The notes below the pieces were generated by a model that saw only the letters and a list, made by a program, of their open reading frames with translations, ran no database searches and had not been told where the DNA came from. Of a DNA stretch of 13,894 nucleotides, positions 1 through 7,302 are shown in pieces. The stretch's first letter is position 1, and each line of letters opens with the position of its first letter. A program made the position numbers and the translations under genes. Source of the DNA: Actinomycetota bacterium (GTDB taxonomy: Bacteria; Actinomycetota; Thermoleophilia; Solirubrobacterales; 70-9); NCBI GenBank assembly GCA_018268695.1, contig JAFDWD010001115.1:1-13894 (forward strand), read 5' to 3'.

Positions 1-1057
1 AGGTGTTGATCAGGCCCGAGGCGAGGCCCTGCTCGCGGGCCTGGATGCCGGAGACGGCGGCGATCGTGACCGGCACGAAGGCGAAGCCGAGGCCGAGGGC
101 GGCGAGGATGATCGTCACCGCCAGCGGCAGGTAGGAGATCCCCGCCTTGATCGGGCTGTAGCCGAGGATCTGCTGCATGTAGAGCGAGATGAAATAGAAC
201 ATCGAGAAGAGGCTCGCGCCGACCAGGATGCCGACCACGTTGGCGCCGGTCACCGTGCGGACGCGGAAGATCGAGAAGGGGACGAGCGGCGCCCGCGAGC
301 GCAGCTCGATCGCGACGAAGGCGGCGAGCAGGATCAGCGCGCCGACGATCGTGCCGATCGTCTGGAAGGAGCCCCAGCCCGCCGATTCGGCATCGAGCAG
401 GGCGAAGACGAGGGCGGAGAGGCCGAGCGTGATCGTTATCGCGCCGGCGATGTCGAAGTGGCGGGTCTCGACTTCGGCCTTGGTCTCGGCGATCAGGGCC
501 GGGGCCATCGCCGCGGCGGCGATGCCGATCGGCACGTTCACCCAGAGCACCCATTCCCAACCGATGTATTCGGTGAGGACGCCGCCGAGCAGCACTCCGG
601 CGGCACCGCCGGAGCCCGCCACCGCGCCCCACACCCCGAGCGCTTTGTTGCGCTCGGCGCCGTCCTTGAAGGTGACGGCGACGATCGAGAGGGCGGCGGG
701 GGAGAGGATCGCCCCGCCCAGGCCCTGGACCGTGCGGGCGGCGATCAGCTGCCCCGAGTTGGCGGCGAGGCCGCCCGCCAGCGAGGCGAGCGCGAAGAGG
801 ACCAGCCCGGCCATGAAGAGACGGCGCCGGCCGAGCAGGTCGGCGAGTCGGCCGCCGGGCAGCAGGAAGCCGCCGAAGGTGAGGACGTAGGCGTTCACCA
901 CCCAGGGCAGGCTGCCCTCGGAGAAGTTCAGCGCTTCCTTGATCGTCGGCAGGGCGACGTTGACGATCGAGGCGTCGAGGACGACGACGAACTGGGCGAC
1001 GCAGAGGAGCACCAGGGCGATCCAGCGTTTGTCTCGCGCTTCGGCGACGTCGGTCAC
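1..1057 (-). CDS. DHA2-family (EmrB/QacA-type) MFS efflux transporter, C-terminus outside window
   Basis: Proton-driven export of drugs or other small amphipathic compounds across the inner membrane is the usual role of this family. The 352 visible residues begin at a GTG (1055-1057). They carry the DHA2 signature LDASIVNVALP at residues 27-37 in helix 1, and the MFS motif A GRLADLLGRRR at 69-79 between helices 2 and 3. A Gly-rich motif C-like stretch lies in helix 5, followed by EWVLWVNVPIG, which is typical of EmrB/QacA proteins. Helices continue to the window edge, so roughly the last quarter of a normal 460-500-residue pump is missing. The start is only 4 bases beyond the DUF427 stop, with GGGGAG inside the end of that gene as ribosome site, so the two are probably co-transcribed and coupled. 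The nearby MarR gene is the likely regulator. The substrate cannot be read from sequence. Confidence 0.93.
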   Translation of the reverse strand, partial: MTDVAEARDKRWIALVLLCVAQFVVVLDASIVNVALPTIKEALNFSEGSLPWVVNAYVLTFGGFLLPGGRLADLLGRRRLFMAGLVLFALASLAGGLAANSGQLIAARTVQGLGGAILSPAALSIVAVTFKDGAERNKALGVWGAVAGSGGAAGVLLGGVLTEYIGWEWVLWVNVPIGIAAAAMAPALIAETKAEVETRHFDIAGAITITLGLSALVFALLDAESAGWGSFQTIGTIVGALILLAAFVAIELRSRAPLVPFSIFRVRTVTGANVVGILVGASLFSMFYFISLYMQQILGYSPIKAGISYLPLAVTIILAALGLGFAFVPVTIAAVSGIQAREQGLASGLINT

Positions 1058-1061
1058 GCGG

Positions 1062-1763
1062 CTACTCCCCTCCGTGGAATTTGGTCCGGGGACGGGTCAC
1101 CGGGACGCCGTCGAGGAAGGTGTCGACGCGCTCGTCGTAGAAGGCGACCAATCCGGCGATCGCGGCGACCGCGACGTTCGGGTAGGCGTAGGACCAGGCG
1201 ATGTCCCGCTCCGTCCTGCCGCCCACCGTCGCCGACCAGTAGTCGCTGGTCGTCCCCTTGTAGGGGCAGTAGGTGACGGTGTCCGAGCGCTCGAGGTGGG
1301 AGAAGAAGACGTCGGTGCGCTGCACGTAGTGGCGGGTCGGGAGGCCGGTCTCGAAGAGCATCACCGGCGCGGCGCTTTCGGCGAGGACGATGCCGTCGAG
1401 CTCGACCCGGATATGCCGGGACGAACGTATCGCGTCGACCCGCGCGTAGGGGCTGCGGGCATGGCCGCCGAAGACCTCTTCGTCCTCCTCGAACCACGAG
1501 TCGACCGCATGCCAGTCGACGTGGACGAGCCCGACGAAAGGGCCGCTCTCGAAGGTCTGGGTCGACTCGAGCCCGATCAGCGCCGCGTCGACATCCTCGC
1601 GCGGCAGGTAGTACGCGGGGTAGTGCGGCACCTCCCAGACGTAGACGGCGCTCACCGAGTCGATCACGGTCGACCCGTCGCGGGTCGCGCGGATGCGCCG
1701 CGGGCAGGGCGCCATGAAGCCGGCCTCGGAGAGGTGCGGCGGATAACGGGACGAGTCGAGCAC
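1062..1763 (-). CDS. DUF427 (PF04248, NTP_transf_9) domain protein, two repeats
   Basis: The family is widespread in actinobacteria and has no firmly established reaction; the Pfam name is historical. With the chosen start the protein has 233 residues. The first DUF427 unit contains VWEVPHYPAYYLP near residues 42-54. The second contains VFFSHLERSDTVTYCPYKG near 142-160 followed by TTSDYW, the usual family core. There is no signal peptide or membrane segment, so it is probably cytosolic. I chose GTG 1761-1763 because GGAGG (minus strand, 1769-1773) sits 5 bases upstream. The frame stays open to a TTG at 1802 (246 residues), but that start has no ribosome site and would run into the divergent operator. 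It is followed after 4 bases by the DHA2 pump gene. Divergence from a MarR gene suggests shared control. Family assignment is firm; role is unknown. Confidence 0.88.
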   Translation of the reverse strand: MLDSSRYPPHLSEAGFMAPCPRRIRATRDGSTVIDSVSAVYVWEVPHYPAYYLPREDVDAALIGLESTQTFESGPFVGLVHVDWHAVDSWFEEDEEVFGGHARSPYARVDAIRSSRHIRVELDGIVLAESAAPVMLFETGLPTRHYVQRTDVFFSHLERSDTVTYCPYKGTTSDYWSATVGGRTERDIAWSYAYPNVAVAAIAGLVAFYDERVDTFLDGVPVTRPRTKFHGGE

Positions 1764-1768
1764 GCGAG

Positions 1769-1773
1769 CCTCC
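1769..1773 (-). promoter_or_regulatory. Shine-Dalgarno site deciding the DUF427 start
   Basis: GGAGG on the minus strand lies 5 bases upstream of the GTG at 1761-1763. No comparable site precedes the longer TTG start at 1802 or the GTG codons between. This favours the shorter protein and leaves an 81-base divergent spacer. Confidence 0.6.
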
Positions 1774-1810
1774 GCAGGGTTCACCTCGCGCACCTTAGCC
1801 AACGAAGGTA

Positions 1811-1838
1811 GTTTGCTAGGCTAATTACCTAAGCTAAC
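1811..1838. promoter_or_regulatory. Probable MarR operator (AT-rich inverted repeat) in divergent promoter
   Basis: GTTTGCTAGG (1811-1820) faces CCTAAGCTAAC (1828-1838) across an AT-rich centre (CTAATTA). The arms match except for one substitution and one extra base. A second, wider pair, TTAGCC (1795-1800) and GGCTAA (1819-1824), overlaps it. The element stands out as an AT island between the divergent DUF427 and MarR genes, the usual place for MarR-family autoregulation. A TAAGCT hexamer at 1830-1835 could serve as the -10 of the MarR gene, so bound repressor would block it. Confidence 0.6.
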
Positions 1839-1844
1839 TTTCAT

Positions 1845-2297
1845 ATGGCAGCCAGGATCCCCGACACCGACCTCACCGACACCGCTTCCCAGCTGCGGAA
1901 CGCGATCGTGCGCACCTCGCGGGCGCTGCGCCAGGAGGCGGCGGGGGAGAGCGGCCTCAGCCCGACCCAGACGGCGGTGCTGGCCAGCATCAGCCGCTCG
2001 GGCCCGGTCACCCCGAGTGAGCTCGCGCGGTTGGAGCGGGTGAAGCGCCCGACGATGACGCGCACGCTGGCCTGCCTGGAGCGCGAGGGGCTGATCGAGC
2101 GCACTCCCGACCCGACCGACGGTCGCAGCTCCCTGGTCGCCGTGAACGAGGCCGGTCGCGAGCGCCTCGCCCGCCTGCGCCGCCGCAAGAGCGCCTACCT
2201 CGCCCGTCGCCTGCGCAAGCTCGACCCCGAGGAGGTCGAGACCCTCGCCCGGGCCGCCGAGCTGCTCGACCGCATGCGGGAGGATGAGCGGGGTTGA
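1845..2297 (+). CDS. MarR-family transcriptional regulator
   Basis: A 150-residue winged-helix repressor-type protein of normal MarR length. Residues 13-33 form the N-terminal dimerisation helix. The helix-turn-helix spans about 56-84 (TPSELARLERVKRPTMTR then LACLEREGLI). The wing carries the conserved DPTDGRSS at 89-96, and a Leu/Arg-rich C-terminal helix completes the dimer interface. MarR proteins usually repress adjacent efflux genes until a small phenolic or drug-like ligand binds. The gene lies divergent from a DUF427-DHA2 pump pair and overlaps by 4 bases (TTGA) the MFS exporter that follows, so it likely controls both sides. No Shine-Dalgarno site precedes the ATG. A TAAGCT -10-like hexamer ends about 10 bases upstream, so a leaderless or nearly leaderless transcript is plausible. 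The inducer is not predictable. Confidence 0.93.
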   Translation: MAARIPDTDLTDTASQLRNAIVRTSRALRQEAAGESGLSPTQTAVLASISRSGPVTPSELARLERVKRPTMTRTLACLEREGLIERTPDPTDGRSSLVAVNEAGRERLARLRRRKSAYLARRLRKLDPEEVETLARAAELLDRMREDERG

Positions 2298-3526
2298 CGA
2301 CCGCCCTGCGACGCTCGTTCAACTCCCTCGAGGTGCCGAACTACCGACGCTATTTCGTCGGCCAGGTGATCTCCCTCTCCGGCAACTGGATGCAGAACGT
2401 CACCGCGCTCTGGCTGGTCCTGACCCTCACCGACTCCGGCTTCGCGGTCGGCCTCACCACCGCGCTGCAGTTCCTGCCCATGCTCCTCTTCGGCGCCTAC
2501 GGGGGGGTGCTCGCCGACCGCATCCCGAAGCGCCGCCTGCTCCTCATCACCCAGACGCTGATGACGATCCCGGCGGCCGGCCTCTTCGCGGTCACCGCCT
2601 TCGGCGTCGAGGCCCCGTGGATGATCTACATCGCCGTCTTCCTCTTCGGCGCGGTCAACTGCGTCGACAATCCCACCCGGCAGAGCTTCGTGATCGAGAT
2701 GGTGGGACCCGACCGCCTGGTCAACGCGGTCAGCCTGAACAGCGTGATCATCGAGGTCGCCCGCATCCTCGGCCCGGCGCTCGCCGGGATCCTGATCGCG
2801 ACCGTCGGCGTCACGCCCTGCTTCGGCCTCAACCTCCTCACCTTCGCCGCGATGCTGGTCGCGCTCTGGTCGATGGACCCGCGCGCGCTGGAGACTCCGC
2901 TCCCCGCGGTCCGCAAGCCCGGCGCGATCCGCGAGGGCCTCCGCCACGTCCGCCGCACCCCCGAACTGGCGGTGCCGCTGGCGCTGATGGCGCTGGTCGG
3001 CACGCTCGGTTTCAACTTCCAGGTGGCGCTGCCGCTGCTCGCCCGGTTCAGCTTCGGCGGCGGCGCCGGCTCCTACGCGGTGCTCGTCTCGGCGATGGGC
3101 GTCGGCTCGATCGTCGCGGCGCTCGTCAACGGCCACCGCGGCCAGACCGGCGGCGCGGTCATCGCCGCGGCCTCGCTCGCCTTCGGCGTCGCCGCGCTCC
3201 TCGGCGCCGCGATGCCCGACCTGGTCCTCGAGGCGGTCGTCCTCGCGGCGCTCGGCGGGGCCGCGGTGATCTTCGTCTCCTCGATCAATTCGACCATCCA
3301 GCTTGCCGTGTCGGATGAGATGCGGGGCCGGGTGATGGCCCTCTTCTCGATCGTCTTCCTCGGCTCGACCCCGATCGGCGGCCCGCTCACCGGCTGGCTG
3401 GCGGAAACGTACGACCCGCGCTGGACCCTGGTCCTGGCCGGGATCTCCGGCCTCACCGCCGCCTGGGCGGCGCGGGTCATCTACACCCGCACCGCCCGAC
3501 AGCAGCAACTGACCTATTCGACGTAG
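2294..3526 (+). CDS. MFS transporter, MFS_3/EntS-like exporter
   Basis: A 410-residue, 12-helix major facilitator protein. Motif A appears as GGVLADRIPKRR at residues 70-81. The segment RLVNAVSLNSVIIEVARILG followed by PALAG is characteristic of the MFS_3 group, which includes the enterobactin exporter EntS and many putative macrolide or siderophore exporters. A TTG start overlaps the MarR stop (TTGA, 2294-2297). GGGAGG about 10 bases upstream and GCGGGG directly before it serve as ribosome site; no other in-frame start fits better. It forms a two-gene operon with the MarR regulator, which marks it as an inducible efflux pump. Its 3' end overlaps the convergent substrate-binding protein gene by 13 bases, with no room for a separate terminator. 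The exported compound is unknown. Confidence 0.93.
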   Translation: MTTALRRSFNSLEVPNYRRYFVGQVISLSGNWMQNVTALWLVLTLTDSGFAVGLTTALQFLPMLLFGAYGGVLADRIPKRRLLLITQTLMTIPAAGLFAVTAFGVEAPWMIYIAVFLFGAVNCVDNPTRQSFVIEMVGPDRLVNAVSLNSVIIEVARILGPALAGILIATVGVTPCFGLNLLTFAAMLVALWSMDPRALETPLPAVRKPGAIREGLRHVRRTPELAVPLALMALVGTLGFNFQVALPLLARFSFGGGAGSYAVLVSAMGVGSIVAALVNGHRGQTGGAVIAAASLAFGVAALLGAAMPDLVLEAVVLAALGGAAVIFVSSINSTIQLAVSDEMRGRVMALFSIVFLGSTPIGGPLTGWLAETYDPRWTLVLAGISGLTAAWAARVIYTRTARQQQLTYST

Positions 3527-4566
3527 CCGGCCGCTTCCAGGTAGGCGGCGGCGGCTTCCGCCGGCGACTGACGTTCGAGTTCGACGCGAGCATCGAGCTC
3601 CTGCATCACTTTCAGGGTGAGGCCCGACTGCACGTCTTCGATCGTCTTCTGGTAATCCGGGCCCGCTTCTTCGGCGACCTTCTTCGAGGTCACGAAGATC
3701 ACGTTGCCGGCCGGGAAGACGTGCTTGTCGTCTTCGAGGATGACGAACTTGTTCGCTTCGGCGGCGAGCTTCGGGTCGGTGGTGAAGAGGATCGAGAGAT
3801 CCGCCTGACCCTTTTCGAGCACCGTGTACCTGAGTTCGATGTCGACCGGCTTGAATTCCTTGAACTTCAGGCCGTAATACTTTTCCAGCCCGGCAAGGCA
3901 GTCGATCCGTTCTTCGCACTCGGGCGAGCCGTAGAGGCTGAGTTTTTCACTCACGCCCTTGAGGTCGGAGATCGTTTTCAGGTTGTACTTTTCCGCCGTC
4001 GATTTGAGCAACCCGACCGCGTTCGCGCTTTCGAACGGGGTCGGTTTGAAAGCCGTCAGGCCTTCCTTTTCGAATTCGGCGTTGGCTTTTTCCCAGGCTT
4101 CGGTGGAGTCGGAGGGGACTTCTTCCGGTTCCAGCCCGAAGAACGCGGTCAGCGCGGTCGAGGCGTACTCCGGGTAGCCGGACACCTTGCCCGCCTTCAG
4201 CGTCTTCAGAGCCACCGTTTCGGAGCCGAGGCTCAGGTCGCTCTTCGCGTCGTACCCCGCTGCCTGAAGGGCCTGCGTGTAGATTTCGCCGAGGATTTCC
4301 TGTTCGGGGAAGTTCTTCGAGCCGATCGTCAGGCTGACCTTTTCATTCGCCGGATCGGCCGTGATGGCTTCGCCGCCGGTGCTTCCCTCTTCGCTTTCTT
4401 CGGCCGGTTCTTCGGCGGTTTCTTCCGTCGCGGGAGTTTCCGCTTCGGTCGATTCCGACGAGGAGCTGCTCGAGCCGCCGCCGCACGCCGAGACGGTCAC
4501 CGCGAGCGCGAGCGCCGCGATCAGCATCACCAATGCCATCAACGGCTTCTTCTGGTTGAACCTCAC
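3514..4566 (-). CDS. Compatible-solute ABC importer substrate-binding lipoprotein (OpuAC/OpuCC-like)
   Basis: This protein captures a quaternary-ammonium-type solute outside the membrane and hands it to the permeases encoded just upstream. Residues 1-28 are a lipoprotein signal (basic start, hydrophobic core, VSAC lipobox with Cys28). A Ser- then Glu-rich tether follows at about 29-75, then an OpuAC (PF04069) domain starting LTIGSKNFPEQEILGEI. Conserved family pieces are GYPEYASTALTAFFG (130-144), LEKYYGLKFKEFK (227-239) and the acidic VILEDDKHVFPAGN (275-288). Cys217 and Cys223 form a close pair. The GTG start has a perfect GGAGG 6 bases upstream. It is the last gene of the ABC unit, 37 bases after permease 1. 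Most Glu codons are GAA, unlike the GAG-rich neighbours. Glycine betaine, choline, proline betaine and ergothioneine are all conceivable ligands; the pocket cannot be resolved by eye. Confidence 0.92.
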   Translation of the reverse strand: MRFNQKKPLMALVMLIAALALAVTVSACGGGSSSSSSESTEAETPATEETAEEPAEESEEGSTGGEAITADPANEKVSLTIGSKNFPEQEILGEIYTQALQAAGYDAKSDLSLGSETVALKTLKAGKVSGYPEYASTALTAFFGLEPEEVPSDSTEAWEKANAEFEKEGLTAFKPTPFESANAVGLLKSTAEKYNLKTISDLKGVSEKLSLYGSPECEERIDCLAGLEKYYGLKFKEFKPVDIELRYTVLEKGQADLSILFTTDPKLAAEANKFVILEDDKHVFPAGNVIFVTSKKVAEEAGPDYQKTIEDVQSGLTLKVMQELDARVELERQSPAEAAAAYLEAAGYVE

Positions 4567-4572
4567 TACATG

Positions 4573-4577
4573 CCTCC
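4573..4577 (-). promoter_or_regulatory. Strong Shine-Dalgarno site of the binding-protein gene
   Basis: GGAGG on the minus strand is 6 bases upstream of the GTG start (4564-4566). It is the only obvious signal in the 37-base gap after the permease stop. An ATG 4 bases upstream of the GTG is followed at once by TAG and cannot be the start. Confidence 0.6.
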
Positions 4578-4603
4578 TTGTATGGGTTGAACGGACGAGG
4601 GGA

Positions 4604-5320
4604 TCATTGGGCCGGCAGTCGCAGGCCTTTGGAGGTGAGCCGCCTTTGCAACCCTGCCAAGGCGAACTCGAAGATCAGCGCGATGACCGCGACGACGATC
4701 GCTCCGGCGAGCACACCGTTCGCGCCGTACACGTTTTCGTTGATGATGAAGTTCCCGAGGGTGAGGACGCCCGCGAGCGGTGCGATCGTCGCGGTGGCGA
4801 TGATGTTGATGCTGGCGGTGCGCACGCCGCCCATGATGCTCGGCACCGCCATCGGCAGCTCCACCTTGCGCAGCAGCTCGAACTCGGTCATGCCGATCCC
4901 GCGCGCCGCGTCGATGGTGGGGCGGTCGACCTGGCGGATCCCGGTGAAGGCGTTGGTGAGGATCGGTGGGATCCCGAGCAGCGAGAGCACCGCGACCAGG
5001 GGCCAGAAGCCGACGCCCACGACCGCCGCGACCAAGGCGATCGCCGCCAGCTCAGGTACCGCGCGCGTCGTGTTCCCGAGGCCGATCGCGAGCGCTTCGC
5101 CAGTGCCCTTATGACCGAAGTAGAGGCCGACCGGAAGGGCGACGACGATCGCGATCGCCAGGGCGACGAGGCTCACCTCGATCTGCTTCAGCGCGAGTTC
5201 CAGCACCTGTTCGAAGCCGCCTACCTTGTGTCCTCCGGTGACGTTCGAGACCTGCTTGTGGAAGATGAATTCGACCGCGCCACCGAAGCCGGCGTATATG
5301 GGATGGAGGGCGGCGATCAC
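4604..5320 (-). CDS. Compatible-solute ABC importer permease (BPD_transp_1), second permease
   Basis: A 238-residue inner-membrane subunit of an OpuB/OpuC/ProW-type importer. About 20 N-terminal residues and a short loop precede membrane segments from about residue 50 (VSLVALAIAIVVALPVGLYF). The cytoplasmic EAA loop that docks on the ATPase lies at about 135-165 (TIDAARGIGMTEFELLRKV, then ELPMAVPSIMGG). The GTG start (5318-5320) shares GTGA with the stop of the other permease, and GGAGG lies 7 bases upstream. The same frame stays open far upstream, but that stretch is antisense-like Arg/Pro-rich text from another frame and is not part of the protein. Operon order is ATPase, permease, permease, binding protein. 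As in OpuC systems, two different permeases probably make a heterodimer. Confidence 0.92.
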   Translation of the reverse strand: MIAALHPIYAGFGGAVEFIFHKQVSNVTGGHKVGGFEQVLELALKQIEVSLVALAIAIVVALPVGLYFGHKGTGEALAIGLGNTTRAVPELAAIALVAAVVGVGFWPLVAVLSLLGIPPILTNAFTGIRQVDRPTIDAARGIGMTEFELLRKVELPMAVPSIMGGVRTASINIIATATIAPLAGVLTLGNFIINENVYGANGVLAGAIVVAVIALIFEFALAGLQRRLTSKGLRLPAQ

Positions 5321-6072
5321 GTCAGCGCCTCCGCCCGTCGCCATGGGGTCGCGTACCGCTGGATGATCAGGAGGACGGCGTCGAGGAGCAGCGCCATGAC
5401 GATCGCGAGGACGCCCGCGATGATGATCGTGGTCGGGAAGTTGAGGTTGCCGCTGCCGTAGATTTTTTCGCCGAGGCCGCCGGCGTGGACGAAGACGGCG
5501 AGCGTCGCGATCGCCATCGTCGAGACCACGGCGACGCGGAGCCCGGCGATGATCTCGGGGATGGCCAAGGGGATCTCGACCTTCCAGAGGATCTGCCGCT
5601 CGGTCAGGCCGGTGCCACGGGCGGCATCCTTGGCCGACTCGGGCACGTTGTGCAGGCCGACCATGACGTTGCGGTAGATGATCTGCAGGGTGTACGCACT
5701 GAGCGCGATGATCGCCGTCTCCCGGCCACGGCCGGTGATCGGCAGCAGCAAAAGGAAGAAGGCGACGCTCGGGATCGCGAAGAGGATTCCGGTGCCCGCC
5801 AGGAGCGGCGGCTCGAGGTAGCGGAAGCGGCGGGCGAGGAGGGCGAGGGCGAAGGCGATCGCGAACCCGATCAAGACCGAGATCACCACCATTTCCAACT
5901 GCTGTCGCGCCGGGTTCGCGTAGTCGCCGATGTGTTCGATCGCCCATTCGCCGCAGAAGAGGTGGCTCGACTTGGCGACGCAGCCGAGCGTTTCGGCGCT
6001 TCGTTCTTTGAAGAACCCTTCCCCGACTTCGCCGACCGCGGCGAGCGGCATCCCGATCAGGGCGCTATTCAT
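5317..6072 (-). CDS. Compatible-solute ABC importer permease (BPD_transp_1), first permease
   Basis: A 251-residue membrane subunit paired with the downstream permease. An unusually long N-terminal region of about 60 residues, with Cys31 and Cys40, comes before the first clear membrane helix (MVVISVLIGFAIAFALALLA, 61-80). Further helices lie at about 91-112, 120-140, 176-196 and 214-238. The EAA loop is at 145-174 (ESAKDAARGTGLTERQILW then KVEIPLAIPEI). I chose ATG 6070-6072, which overlaps the ATPase stop by 8 bases. A frame-open extension to 6123 is unlikely, since it would lie wholly inside the ATPase gene. There is no good Shine-Dalgarno site, so translation is probably coupled to the ATPase. 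The 3' end overlaps the next gene by 4 bases. Confidence 0.92.
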   Translation of the reverse strand: MNSALIGMPLAAVGEVGEGFFKERSAETLGCVAKSSHLFCGEWAIEHIGDYANPARQQLEMVVISVLIGFAIAFALALLARRFRYLEPPLLAGTGILFAIPSVAFFLLLLPITGRGRETAIIALSAYTLQIIYRNVMVGLHNVPESAKDAARGTGLTERQILWKVEIPLAIPEIIAGLRVAVVSTMAIATLAVFVHAGGLGEKIYGSGNLNFPTTIIIAGVLAIVMALLLDAVLLIIQRYATPWRRAEALT

Positions 6073-7291
6073 CGGCCCGGATCTGGGTCTCGCGGTCGGT
6101 GCCGTGGGGGCGCTCCGCCGCACTGTATTCGTCCGTCTTCGCCTCCGGCGAGCCGAGGAAGTCGGAGATGATCTCGACCGAGAGGATGCCGACGATGCCG
6201 CCTTCGTGGTCGACCACCGGCGCGTACATCGACTCGCCCTGGAGCAGGTCGGCGAGCGCGTCGCGCATCACGTCGCCGGTTTCCAGGACCGGCCCGAGGG
6301 GCGCGTCGGCGGTGGCGGGCACGGTGTCCCCGGCGAGGTCGCGCTCGGTCAGCCAGCCCCGCGGGCGTTCGCGCTCGTCGATCAGCAGGGCGTAGGGGAC
6401 TTCGACGGCGGGGTCGTCGAGCTGCGCCCGCACCTCGGCGGTCGACTGGCCCGGCCTCGCGTTCGGCGCGCGCCAGAGGTTGATGTCCCCGACCCGCATC
6501 AGCGAGAGGCGCTTCAGCGCCCGGTCGGCGCCGACGAAGTCCTCGACGAACTCGTTGGCGGGCGCCATCAGGATCTCGGCCGGCGTCGCGTACTGCTCGA
6601 CCCGCCCGTGCTGTTTCATGATCGCGATCCGGTCGCCCATCTTGATCGCCTCGTCGATGTCGTGGGTGACGAAGAGGATCGTCTTCTTGATGTTGGCCTG
6701 GAGGCGGAGGAACTCGTTCTGGAGGCGCTCGCGGGCGATCGGGTCGATCGCCCCGAAGGGCTCGTCCATCAGCATCACCGGGGGGTCGACGGCGAGGGCG
6801 CGGGCGACGCCGACACGCTGCTGCTGGCCACCCGAGAGCTGCACCGGATAACGGTCGGCGAGCTCGGGATCGAGGCCGACCAGGTCCAGCAGCTCGCTGG
6901 TGCGGGCGCGGATCCGCGCCTTGTCCCAGCCGAGCAGCTGCGGCACGGTGGCGATGTTCTGGGCGATCGTGCGGTGGGGGAAGAGGCCGACCTGCTGGAT
7001 CACGTAGCCGATCTCCCGCCGCAGGCGGGCGGCGTCCTTGCGTTTGACCGACTCGCCGCCGATCAGGATGTCGCCCTCGGTCAGCTCGATCATCCGGTTG
7101 ACCATCCGCATCGAGGTGGTCTTGCCGCAGCCGGAAGGCCCCACGAGCACGCAGATCTCGCCGGCCTCGACCTCGAGATCGAGGCGATCGACGGCTGGAG
7201 CCGTGGCGTTTCCGTAGCGCTTGGTCGCGCCGCGGTAACTGACGGAAGAAGCTCCGCCTTGGGGCTGTTCGGACGCCTCGGCGGCGGGCAC
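6065..7291 (-). CDS. Compatible-solute ABC importer ATPase with tandem CBS domains (OpuCA/ProV-like)
   Basis: This is the cytoplasmic motor of the importer. All nucleotide-binding elements are present in the 408 residues: Walker A GPSGCGKTT (51-59), Q-loop Gln99/Gln100, signature LSGGQQQR (152-159), Walker B VMLMDEPFGAID (172-183) and switch His210. The C-terminal part (about 265-385) is a CBS pair, with LLIDERERPRGWLTERDL and YAPVVDHEGGIVGILSVEI as the two cores. In OpuA-type importers such domains sense ionic strength or cyclic-di-AMP and gate uptake. An acidic tail follows. The GTG start follows the ArsP-like permease stop by 11 bases. Its ribosome site is weak (GGGTCGG region), suggesting read-through from the permease gene or a separate promoter near the operator-like repeat at 7305-7321. 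Length and layout fit OpuBA/OpuCA; substrate is set by the binding protein. Confidence 0.95.
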   Translation of the reverse strand: MPAAEASEQPQGGASSVSYRGATKRYGNATAPAVDRLDLEVEAGEICVLVGPSGCGKTTSMRMVNRMIELTEGDILIGGESVKRKDAARLRREIGYVIQQVGLFPHRTIAQNIATVPQLLGWDKARIRARTSELLDLVGLDPELADRYPVQLSGGQQQRVGVARALAVDPPVMLMDEPFGAIDPIARERLQNEFLRLQANIKKTILFVTHDIDEAIKMGDRIAIMKQHGRVEQYATPAEILMAPANEFVEDFVGADRALKRLSLMRVGDINLWRAPNARPGQSTAEVRAQLDDPAVEVPYALLIDERERPRGWLTERDLAGDTVPATADAPLGPVLETGDVMRDALADLLQGESMYAPVVDHEGGIVGILSVEIISDFLGSPEAKTDEYSAAERPHGTDRETQIRADE

Positions 7292-7302
7292 TGGAGCCGA
7301 CC

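Noticed and set aside
2195..3919. 574-codon minus-strand frame opposite the MFS exporter
   Set aside because: Highly charged antisense text overlapping two confident genes on both strands.
5321..5947. N-terminal extension of permease 1 in the open minus-strand frame
   Set aside because: Arg/Pro-rich shadow of the other permease gene; a GTG with GGAGG 7 bases upstream marks the real start at 5320.
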